Positions 1-7,355 of a stretch of 28,370 bases of DNA are shown here, piece after piece (the first letter of the stretch is position 1; each line of letters opens with the position of its first letter). The notes beneath the pieces were generated by a model. That model was not told where the DNA came from and ran no database searches. It saw only the letters and a program-made list of their open reading frames with translations. The position numbers and the translations under genes were made by a program. The DNA lies in assembly GCA_964392615.1 (NCBI GenBank), contig CAYMRB010000073.1, forward strand, positions 1 to 28,370. The letters run 5' to 3'. This DNA comes from CAYMRB01 sp964392615. Its GTDB lineage: Bacteria > Planctomycetota > UBA8108.

Positions 1-762
1 GCCGCAGCGGTTAATGGTCTCGACACACTCCCCCTGCTCGGCGTCCAAGTCGGTTTCACAGAGAATCTCGGCCATGCCGAGAAGTCCGTTCATGGGAGTG
101 CGGATCTCGTGGCTCATATTCGCGAGAAAATCGCTCTTGGCCTGATTCGCAGACTCCGCATCCTCCTTGAGCCTCACGAGCTCGCGCTCCCTTTCCACCC
201 GTGCGCTCATGTCCCGTATGCAACAGCCCACCTTGAGCGTACGTCCGGCGTAGAAGGGAGCGAGCGAGACGTCAACGGGAATCTCACGACCGTCCTTGCA
301 CCGCGCGGTGAGCTCGAGAGATCCGCTCATCATCCTGGGAGCCGGATTCTCGAAGTAGGCGTCTCTCAAGAAGACGTGACGCTCCCGGAGGCTCTCGTCG
401 AGGAGAACTTCGATCTTCTCCCCTACGAGCTCCGAAACGTTGTATCCGAGTACGAGCGTGACCTGATCGTTGGCCTCCTCGATGACACCGCTGGAGTTCA
501 CGACCAATGTGGCGTCCGGGCAGCCGGAAAGGAGTCCGGTGGACTGACCCGAAGCCTCTGCGACCCGTCGCACGAGGGGAATGACAGCGACGAACGTGAG
601 CACTACGACGGTCACCGCAAGAAGGGCGAAGGCGTTGTTCCAGGAGGGTTCTGCTATCGTCTGAACGACGACTGCGATCGTCGCGACAGCCGCTACGGCG
701 AACAGCAATCGAGCACTGATCCGGTTGCTGCCGTTTCGCGCATCGCCTGTACTCGTTGACAT
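1..762 (-). CDS. Membrane sensor histidine kinase, N-terminal part (cut by window edge)
   Basis: Reading back from an ATG at 762 gives 254 codons that continue past base 1. A TAG lies five codons upstream in frame, so this start is well bounded; a weak GAAGGG lies about 14 bases before it. Two hydrophobic helices (about residues 18-36 and 44-65) are followed by a PAS domain (about 75-190). A short helical linker (RERELVRLKEDAESANQAK) leads to a HisKA segment, FLANMSHEIRTPMNGLLGMAE, with the phospho-acceptor His in SHEIRTP at about residue 217. The ATPase domain, and any receiver, lie outside the window. It probably autophosphorylates in response to a membrane or cytoplasmic PAS signal; the ligand is unknown. 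The extracytoplasmic loop between the two helices is very short, so sensing is more likely through PAS than through a periplasmic domain. It is divergent from the ThuA/GH95 operon. Confidence 0.9.
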   Translation of the reverse strand, partial: MSTSTGDARNGSNRISARLLFAVAAVATIAVVVQTIAEPSWNNAFALLAVTVVVLTFVAVIPLVRRVAEASGQSTGLLSGCPDATLVVNSSGVIEEANDQVTLVLGYNVSELVGEKIEVLLDESLRERHVFLRDAYFENPAPRMMSGSLELTARCKDGREIPVDVSLAPFYAGRTLKVGCCIRDMSARVERERELVRLKEDAESANQAKSDFLANMSHEIRTPMNGLLGMAEILCETDLDAEQGECVETINRCG

Positions 763-1092
763 GAGTGGCCGCTACCCTTCTGGATTTTCTGTTCAAGGCC
801 CAGGGTGCACTCGCCACAGAGATCTCGAGTGCGCCCGAGACGTTTCAAGAGCGGCCAATCGACCAAGGCCGCCGATCGTTCAGAGAGGAGGAGCCAACCG
901 CCGCCCTCATCTGTACCCGTTATCGACGCAGGAAGGAGAGTGCAATATGAAACCTGCAAGTCGCAGGCAGATACGGCCTCGTCCTGCGGCGGAGCATCCG
1001 ATATCGTCTCCAAACGGTTCTCGCCGTATCGGATGCGCATCCGCGTATCATGATGGACGAGATTCACGCCCCAGTGAGAGAGGCCCCCACCC
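763..1092. other. Divergent intergenic region (330 bp)
   Basis: This gap separates the histidine kinase (-) from the ThuA-like gene (+). I see no convincing gene in it: short open frames occur on both strands but have no recognisable domain and overlap the flanking gene starts. It should hold promoters for both directions. The one clear structure is a 10-bp inverted repeat at 994-1036, listed separately. Confidence 0.6.
994..1036. promoter_or_regulatory. Inverted repeat, possible operator
   Basis: The arms GCATCCGATA (994-1003) and TATCGGATGC (1027-1036) are perfect reverse complements separated by 23 bases. The repeat lies 57 bases before the ThuA-like start. It could be a dimeric regulator site or a hairpin in the 5' leader. 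No T-run follows, so it is not a typical terminator. Confidence 0.25.
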
Positions 1093-2136
1093 ATGCACAC
1101 CGTCCGCTATGTGCTACGCATCGCGTGTTGTCTGTTCGTCGCCACTGGCGCTATCGCCGAGGATCCGTGGATCACATACGAGGGCAAGCCCGGTCCAGGC
1201 AACGGAAAGTACATCGTCTTCGTCGGCGGCGACGAGGAGTATCGCTCCGAGGAAGCGTGTCCGATGCTCGCGAAGATCCTCGCGGAGCGCCACGGCTTCA
1301 AGTGCACGGTCCTATTCGCCATCGACCGCGCGACCGGCAACATCGATCCGTGGGAACGGACGAACATCCCCGGTCTCCACCTGCTCGCCAAGGCCGACGC
1401 GATGGTCATCTTCACGCGCTTCCGCGAGCTGCCCGACGACCAGATGGCGCATCTCGCGAGGTACATCGACTCCGGCAAGAGCATCCTGGGCATCCGTCCG
1501 GTCATCGCCGGATTCCGCTTTCAGAAGGACAGCAAGAGCTCGTACTCGCACTGGTCTTTCCGAAGCAAGAAGTGGCCCGGCGGCTTCGCGAAGCAGGTCT
1601 TCGGCGAGACGTGGGTCGCACACCACGGCGCGCACGGACGCGAGAGCACGCGCGGCGTGGTCGCGCCCGCCGCGAAAGGCCATCCGGTCCTGCGCGGGGT
1701 GACCGACGTCTGGGGACCGTCGGATGTCTACCGCATCGGCAAGCTTCCGAGCGACTCGCGGGTGCTGATGCACGGTCAGGTACTCACCGGTATGAAGCCG
1801 ACCGACCCGCCCGTCGTCGGCAAGAAGAACGACCCGATGATGCCGCTCGTCTGGACGCGCACCTACACGGGGCCGTCGGGCAAGCCCGCGCGCGTGCTCT
1901 ACACGTCGATCGGCGCGTCGGTCGACTTCGAGAGCGAGGGCCTGCGTCGACTCATGGTCAACGCGTGCTTCTGGGGCACCGGCATCGAAAATCGCACGCC
2001 TGCGAAGGCGAACGTCGACTACGTCGGCGAGTATCACCCGACGTTCTACTCGCTCAAGCCCCGGCCGCGACCGCTGTCGATCCGGCCGGCCGACCACCGA
2101 ATCCGCCCTGCGGCGAAACCGTCCGAGGGCAAGTGA
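1093..2136 (+). CDS. Secreted ThuA-like domain protein
   Basis: The protein is 347 residues with a signal peptide (MHTVRYVLRIACCLFVATGAIAE, cleavage near 22). The body resembles the ThuA family, which has a class I glutamine-amidotransferase-like fold: strand IVFVGGDEEYRSEEACPML, then ADAMVIFTRFRELPDDQMAHLARYIDSGKSILGIRP, the repeated VAHHGAHG region, and late VLYTSIGASVDFESEGLRRLMVNACFWGTG. ThuA-like proteins are linked to sugar metabolism, for example trehalose use in rhizobia, but their chemistry is poorly defined and many planctomycete copies are exported next to glycosidases or dehydrogenases. GAGAG about 10 bases before the ATG is a plausible ribosome site. The stop lies 4 or 10 bases before the GH95 start, so the two genes are almost certainly co-transcribed and this protein probably acts on the same carbohydrate. 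I cannot assign an exact reaction. Confidence 0.85.
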   Translation: MHTVRYVLRIACCLFVATGAIAEDPWITYEGKPGPGNGKYIVFVGGDEEYRSEEACPMLAKILAERHGFKCTVLFAIDRATGNIDPWERTNIPGLHLLAKADAMVIFTRFRELPDDQMAHLARYIDSGKSILGIRPVIAGFRFQKDSKSSYSHWSFRSKKWPGGFAKQVFGETWVAHHGAHGRESTRGVVAPAAKGHPVLRGVTDVWGPSDVYRIGKLPSDSRVLMHGQVLTGMKPTDPPVVGKKNDPMMPLVWTRTYTGPSGKPARVLYTSIGASVDFESEGLRRLMVNACFWGTGIENRTPAKANVDYVGEYHPTFYSLKPRPRPLSIRPADHRIRPAAKPSEGK

Positions 2137-2146
2137 GGAGATGAAC

Positions 2147-4798
2147 ATGCGCGCAAGAGGCGCCGTAGCTGCGTGTTTCGCCACCCTGCTGTCGACCTCG
2201 TTCGTGCGAGCCGACGCGCCGCCTGGACCCGACGCGGCCGGGAGCCAGGTACTCTGGCACGACGCCCCGGCGCGCGATTGGGAACGTCACACGTTCTTCC
2301 AGGGCAACGGCCGGATCGGCTGCGCGGTCTTCGGCGGTGTGGCGCGCGAGGAGGTCCAATTCAACGTCGACAGCCTGTGGACCGGCGACGCGAACCCGTC
2401 GGGCAAGTACGGGACCATGGGCTCCTATCAGAACTTCGGCAGCGTGGTCGTCGAGCTCGCCGGCGCAACGCCTGACGCGCCGCGGCTCTCGTGTTCGAGC
2501 GGTCACAAGCCGTACCAGCGGGGGCAGCAGACCATCGCGGAAAGCGTCGACGGCAACGTCGACACGAAGTGGTGCATCATCCACAAGGGCCGACCGCTCG
2601 TCTGGCAGGTCGAGCTGCCCGCCGAGGCCGCCGTCACTGTACGCGAGTACGCGCTCACCGCGGCCGAGGACGTGCCCGACCGCGATCCGACCGAGTGGAA
2701 GCTCGAGGGCTCGAATGACGGCAAGGCGTGGACGATCCTCGATCACCGCCGGGACGAACCGCGATTCGAGCGCCACCAGCGCAAGACGTTCTCGTGTGCT
2801 AACACGACGGCCTTCCGCTTCTACCGCCTGACGCTGTTGAAGAATCACGGCAACACGCACTACCAGCTCTCCGAGATCGAGCTCGCCGGCGTCGAGTTCG
2901 GGAGCGCAGCCGGCGCGGACGGCTATCGGCGCGAGCTCGACCTCGCGACCGCGGTCCATCGCGTGCGCTATTCCGCGGGCGGCGTTCGGTTTGAACGCGA
3001 GACGTTCGCGAGCCGGCCCGACGAGGTGGTCGTGTCGTCCTGGACCGCCGAGGCTCCCGGTTCCTACTCCGGGCGCGTTACGATCGAAGATGCGCACGGA
3101 GCCACGCCGCGGGCCGTACGTGATCGGCTCGTGTGCTCGGGCGAGCTGGCCAACGGTCTGCACTACGAGGCGCAGATCCTCCTCCGACATCGCGGTGGCA
3201 CCGTGCGCGCCGACGGCGACGCGCTGGTCTTCGAGAAGTGCGACAGCCTGCGTCTCTTCCTGGCAGCGGACACGGACTACGCGATGGACCTCGCTTCGAG
3301 CTGGCGTGGAGAGCACCCGCACGAGCGGCTCAGCGCACAGCTCAACGCGGCGGCGGCGAAGACACACGACGCGCTCATCGAGCGACACGTCGCGGACCAC
3401 GCGGCGCTGTTCGGCCGCGTGATGCTCGACGTCGGCAAGACCGCTGCCGATCGCGCTCGCCTGCCGCTCGACAAGCGCCTCGAGGCCTACGGCAAGGGCG
3501 AGGCCGATCCCGACCTCGAAGAGCTGTTCACCCAGTTCGGTCGGTACCTGCTCATCGGAAGCTCGCGGCCAGGCACGCTGCCCGCGAACCTGCAGGGCAT
3601 CTGGAACCACAGGAACAATCCGCCGTGGCACAGCGACTACCACGCGGACATCAACATTCAGATGTGCTACTGGCTTGCGGAAACGACGAATCTCGGCGAG
3701 TGCTTCGAGCCGTTCGTGTCGCTGATGGACGCGATCCGCGCACCGGCACGCGAGGCGACGCGCCAGGAATACGGCGACGTGCGCGGCTTCACGTACCGCT
3801 ACTCGCACAACATCTTCGGCGGCCTGGGCTGGCGCTGGTATCCGCCGGCGAGCGCGTGGTACTGCCAGCACCTCTGGGAGCACTACGCGTTCCACGGTGA
3901 CGTGAAGTACCTGCGCGAGACGGCGTATCCGATGATGAAGGAGGTCTGCCAGTACTGGGAGGACCGCCTGAAGGCGCTGCCCGATGGCACGTTGGTCTCG
4001 CCGAACGGTTGGTCGCCGGAGCACGGGCCACACGAAGACGGCGTCGCGCACGATCAACAGATCTTGTGGGATCTCTTCACGAGCACGATCGCGGCGGCCG
4101 CCGCGCTCGGCGCCGACGACGAGTACCGCGAGCAGCTCGCGGCGAAACGGGATCGCCTGCTCGAACCGCAGATCGGGTCGTGGGGCCAGCTCAGGGAGTG
4201 GATGATCACCGAGGACGACCCGAACGACCACCACCGGCACGTGTCGCACATGTTCGCGGTGTTCCCGGGGCGACAGATCTCGCCGACGGTGACGCCGAAG
4301 CTCGCGGCGGCCGCGAAGAAGTCGCTCGAGGCGCGCGGCTTCGGAACAGACGTCGGCTGGGCGAACGCATGGAAGGCCGCGCTGTGGGCACGTCTGCTCG
4401 ACCGCGAACGCGCGTACATGTACTTCCGCCGCCAGGTCGCCCGCAACGCGTATCCGAACCTCATCAACGCTTGTTGGCCGGGCCGGGTCTTCCAGATCGA
4501 CGGCAACTTCGGCGTCACCGCAGCCGTCGCAGAGATGCTGCTGCAGTCTCACGCCGGCGACGTGCACCTTTTGCCGGCGCTGCCGGAGAGGTGGAGCGAC
4601 GGAAAGGTCACGGGCCTGCGCGCTCGCGGCGGGCTCGAGGTCGACATCGAGTGGCGAGACGGCAAGCTGGTGCGCGCGGTGATCAAGCGCGTTGCCGGTC
4701 GACAATGGGCCGGTCGCGAGGTCCGCGTGCGGCACGGAGACCAGGTCGAGTCGCGCGTCGTACCGTTCGGAGCGGAGGTCGTGATCGGCGGCGAGTAG
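2147..4798 (+). CDS. Secreted GH95 glycoside hydrolase (alpha-L-fucosidase type) with internal F5/8C-like domain
   Basis: ATGs occur at 2141 and 2147. GAGGAG (2135-2140) touches the first but is six bases from the second, so 2147 is preferred. Numbering below is from 2141. A signal peptide ends near residue 24. The N-terminal GH95 sandwich starts at SQVLWHDAPARDWERHTFFQGNGRIGCAVFGG. Between GSYQNFGSVVVELAG (ends about 108) and YRRELDLATAVHRVRY (from about 262) sits an extra domain of about 145 residues. It resembles F5/8C discoidin/CBM32: DGNVDTKWC, WKLEGSNDGKAWTILDHR, FRFYRLT, YQLSEIEL. The helical (alpha/alpha)6 barrel follows. Candidate catalytic residues are E627 in WSPEHG (general acid), D503/N505 in HADINIQMCYW, and D787 in QIDGNFG. 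The first Asn of the usual NxN pair is Asp here. GH95 enzymes invert alpha-L-fucosides (often 1,2-linked) or L-galactosides. The length exceeds a usual GH95 by about the size of the insert. Confidence 0.93.
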   Translation: MRARGAVAACFATLLSTSFVRADAPPGPDAAGSQVLWHDAPARDWERHTFFQGNGRIGCAVFGGVAREEVQFNVDSLWTGDANPSGKYGTMGSYQNFGSVVVELAGATPDAPRLSCSSGHKPYQRGQQTIAESVDGNVDTKWCIIHKGRPLVWQVELPAEAAVTVREYALTAAEDVPDRDPTEWKLEGSNDGKAWTILDHRRDEPRFERHQRKTFSCANTTAFRFYRLTLLKNHGNTHYQLSEIELAGVEFGSAAGADGYRRELDLATAVHRVRYSAGGVRFERETFASRPDEVVVSSWTAEAPGSYSGRVTIEDAHGATPRAVRDRLVCSGELANGLHYEAQILLRHRGGTVRADGDALVFEKCDSLRLFLAADTDYAMDLASSWRGEHPHERLSAQLNAAAAKTHDALIERHVADHAALFGRVMLDVGKTAADRARLPLDKRLEAYGKGEADPDLEELFTQFGRYLLIGSSRPGTLPANLQGIWNHRNNPPWHSDYHADINIQMCYWLAETTNLGECFEPFVSLMDAIRAPAREATRQEYGDVRGFTYRYSHNIFGGLGWRWYPPASAWYCQHLWEHYAFHGDVKYLRETAYPMMKEVCQYWEDRLKALPDGTLVSPNGWSPEHGPHEDGVAHDQQILWDLFTSTIAAAAALGADDEYREQLAAKRDRLLEPQIGSWGQLREWMITEDDPNDHHRHVSHMFAVFPGRQISPTVTPKLAAAAKKSLEARGFGTDVGWANAWKAALWARLLDRERAYMYFRRQVARNAYPNLINACWPGRVFQIDGNFGVTAAVAEMLLQSHAGDVHLLPALPERWSDGKVTGLRARGGLEVDIEWRDGKLVRAVIKRVAGRQWAGREVRVRHGDQVESRVVPFGAEVVIGGE

Positions 4799-4803
4799 CG
4801 TAG

Positions 4804-4815
4804 CGCTAGCTAGCG
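4804..4815. repeat. 12-bp perfect palindrome between convergent genes
   Basis: CGCTAGCTAGCG is its own reverse complement. It lies in the 18-bp gap between the stops of the GH95 gene (+) and the acylase gene (-). With no loop it is a poor terminator; it could be a protein site or chance. Confidence 0.3.
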
Positions 4816-4816
4816 T

Positions 4817-7198
4817 TCACTCCCCCGCCGCCGGCTCGATCTTCAACCGCGCCACCGCGGCCGCATCGACCTCCTCGCGCGTCCACGGCATCGCGAAGGC
4901 CTTCCCCTGCCGCCACAGCGCGAGCTGATCGTCGTAGTGCGGCGATAGCGGATTGCCCGACTGCCCGCCCGGCAAGACCCAGCGGCTCGCGCTCCAATTG
5001 CCGACGTCGATGACGAGTCGCATCGACGCCACGAACAGCGCGTCGACTCCCGGGTCGAGAACCGATGCGGCGGCCTGCGCGACGGTGTTCGTGTCGCCGC
5101 CGACTGGATACGGCCCACGATCGAAGATCGGCGCGAGCAGCTTCACCTGGCCGAGGGGATGCCGAAACCGCACCGCGCGAATTGCGCCCCACGCCCAACC
5201 GCGCGGATCCTTGCCGTGTCGCGTCGACAGCGTCTGCGTCGCGTCGCGAAGCGCCGCGACGATCGCTTCGTCCCAATCGCCCGCCTCGAACCACCCCGCC
5301 GGTCGCTCGCGCAATAGCCGCAACAGGTGACTGACGCGACGCGCTCCGAACAACGTCCCGGGCAGGATGTCCGCACAGCTGCGACCGAGCGCCCAATCGG
5401 CACCCCGTGGCGCCCTTGCCCGCGCGACGCGCCGACACAGCGCGGCGAGGAAGAACTCGAAGACCGCCGCCGCAGGGGAATCGACCGCCATCTCGCCGTC
5501 CCACCGCTCGAGGAGATCCGTGGCGGCCGCGACACCCGCTTCGGCGTCGTCGCCAGGACCTGCACCGCGGCACGCCGCGAGCACATCGTCGCGCATCGCG
5601 CGCCACGGCAACGATCGCACATCGAGCTGCGCCGCGAGCGTCGCATCGACATCCCAATCGCTGCGCGCACGGAGCATCTCCTCGATACGCTCGAGCCGAA
5701 ACCCATCGAGGAAGTCCACTCCGAGAAACACGTCGTCCTCGGCGCACGCAGCCGCCGGGTCGCGCGGCGCCGTGTTCGCGGTCGCGAGGAAGCCCTCGGG
5801 CGATCCCTCTCGCCACGGCATCGCCTCGAGCGGCACGCGCTCGTCCGTCCAGCCCGCGTCGGGATCGCGACCGACCGTCGGAAGCGTGCCGTGTCCGCCG
5901 CGACGACGCGGCACCTCGCCGACGAGGTGCCACGCGATACGCCCACCCGCGTCACCCCACACGAGGTTGAGCGGGAGAGCCGGCCACGCGCGGAAATACG
6001 CGCGGAAGTCCTCGAGGCTCCGCGCATGGTGCGCGCACATCAGTCCCTCGATCGGCAGCGGATCGAGCCATACGGCCCGCATCGAGATCGCGCGTGTCAC
6101 ACCGTGAAGAGCCGGCGAGATGATGGGTCCACGCCGTGTCTCGATCACGCGCTCGACGACGTCCTCACCGCGCCGAACCTCGATGCGCTCCTCGCGCAGC
6201 CCCGCCGGAACGAATCCTTCGGCCTCGCGTACACGCAGCCCATCGACGTCGACTTCCTCGAGGAACAGATCGGCGTTGTCCGTAAGCCCAGCCGTCATCC
6301 CCCACGCGCCGAATTCGTTGTGACCGGCACTGAATCCGGGACCGCCGATGAATGTCGCCCCGGCGGCGCTGAACTCCGGCGTCGTCACGTGGGCCAGATA
6401 CCATGGCGACGGGAGTGTCGGCGCGAGATGTGGATCGTTCGCGAGAAGCGGCCGTCCGGTCTCGGTGCGCGTCGCGTCGAGGACCCAATTGTTCGACGCC
6501 CCGCCGGGAGCGACGAAGCGCCCGAGCGCGGCAAGGTCTTCGCCGAGCGCATCGATCGCTGCGCGCTCCGACGGCTCACCGTCTCCCGACAGCGGCGCGC
6601 CCGGAGAACACGACGCGGGATCGAGGTCGCGCAGCGCTTCGTCGCCGTCGAGCTCGCGGATACGCCACCGGGCAAGCTCGACGTCCCAGTTCGACGCGAG
6701 CAGAAAGGACATCAGCGACAGAATCGCGACCGCGTCGCTCGGCTCATACGGCGTCCACACGCCCCTCATGAGCACGAGTTCGTGACAGCGACGCCCGCGC
6801 AATCCGGCGTCGCGACCGTGATTGACGCCGCGCACGTACGACTCGAGAAGCTCTCTGAGGTGCGGCGGTTGCGCTTCGAGGCGCCGCTTCGCCGCCCCGT
6901 GGAAGCCGATGCGGCGAGTCAGCCGATCGATCGACACGGCACGCGCGCCGACCCATGCCGCAACAGTGCCGCGTGCGAGCCGCTGCCAACCCTCGAGCTG
7001 GAAACCGCGATCCTGTCCATGGCAGAAGCCGAGCGCAAACCATGCATCGCTCTCGCAGCCGGCTTCGATATGCGGAACGCCCCATCGATCGCGCGCGATC
7101 TCGATCGTCCCGGACGCGCCATCCAGCGACAGCGTGCCGTCGACGACGGGAAGCCGCCGCCCGAGAAGCCAGCGAAAGATGGAACGACGCAGACCCAT
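4817..7198 (-). CDS. Penicillin acylase family (Ntn-hydrolase) amidase
   Basis: The open frame extends up to 7546, but the conserved protein starts at the ATG at 7198 (MGLRRSIFRWLLGRRLPVVDG), with AGAAGAG just upstream. This gives 793 residues, the usual length. Family landmarks are IEIARDRWGVPHIEA at the alpha-chain start, FALGFCHGQDRGFQLE, and the autoprocessing site GGASNNWVLDATRTETGRPLLANDPHL, with Ser235 as the expected new N-terminal nucleophile of the beta chain. Later come FIGGPGFSAGHNEFGAWGMT, LNLVWGDAGGRIAWHLVG and YPVGGDTNTVAQ. Family members hydrolyse amides such as penicillins, cephalosporins or acyl-homoserine lactones; substrate cannot be read from sequence. The N-terminus is arginine-rich with no clear signal peptide, although characterised relatives are often exported. 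Its own promoter probably lies in the 157-bp gap before the hybrid kinase. Confidence 0.93.
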   Translation of the reverse strand: MGLRRSIFRWLLGRRLPVVDGTLSLDGASGTIEIARDRWGVPHIEAGCESDAWFALGFCHGQDRGFQLEGWQRLARGTVAAWVGARAVSIDRLTRRIGFHGAAKRRLEAQPPHLRELLESYVRGVNHGRDAGLRGRRCHELVLMRGVWTPYEPSDAVAILSLMSFLLASNWDVELARWRIRELDGDEALRDLDPASCSPGAPLSGDGEPSERAAIDALGEDLAALGRFVAPGGASNNWVLDATRTETGRPLLANDPHLAPTLPSPWYLAHVTTPEFSAAGATFIGGPGFSAGHNEFGAWGMTAGLTDNADLFLEEVDVDGLRVREAEGFVPAGLREERIEVRRGEDVVERVIETRRGPIISPALHGVTRAISMRAVWLDPLPIEGLMCAHHARSLEDFRAYFRAWPALPLNLVWGDAGGRIAWHLVGEVPRRRGGHGTLPTVGRDPDAGWTDERVPLEAMPWREGSPEGFLATANTAPRDPAAACAEDDVFLGVDFLDGFRLERIEEMLRARSDWDVDATLAAQLDVRSLPWRAMRDDVLAACRGAGPGDDAEAGVAAATDLLERWDGEMAVDSPAAAVFEFFLAALCRRVARARAPRGADWALGRSCADILPGTLFGARRVSHLLRLLRERPAGWFEAGDWDEAIVAALRDATQTLSTRHGKDPRGWAWGAIRAVRFRHPLGQVKLLAPIFDRGPYPVGGDTNTVAQAAASVLDPGVDALFVASMRLVIDVGNWSASRWVLPGGQSGNPLSPHYDDQLALWRQGKAFAMPWTREEVDAAAVARLKIEPAAGE

Positions 7199-7355
7199 GC
7201 TCTTCTCGTATCGAGACGTTTCGCGCTGAACAACGAACGTGGCAGGCAGCGTAGCCTCCCGACCGTTCTTCGAGCAAGCCGTTGATATTGTCGCGGCGGC
7301 CGGCCAAAGTGGTGGGACCGATCGATGGATGCCGTGATTTCGGAGTCCAGTTTCC

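Noticed and set aside
693..1100. 135-codon minus-strand frame filling the gap between the kinase and ThuA genes
   Set aside because: Its composition is less shadow-like than most, but it overlaps both flanking starts, has no recognisable domain and no good ribosome site.
2054..4735. 893-codon open frame antisense to GH95
   Set aside because: It lies opposite a clear GH95 gene, is low in motifs and rich in Arg/Val/Ala as expected from GC-rich antisense frames, and matches no family I recognise.
5327..7285. 652-codon plus-strand frame opposite the acylase
   Set aside because: Antisense to a complete, motif-rich penicillin acylase.
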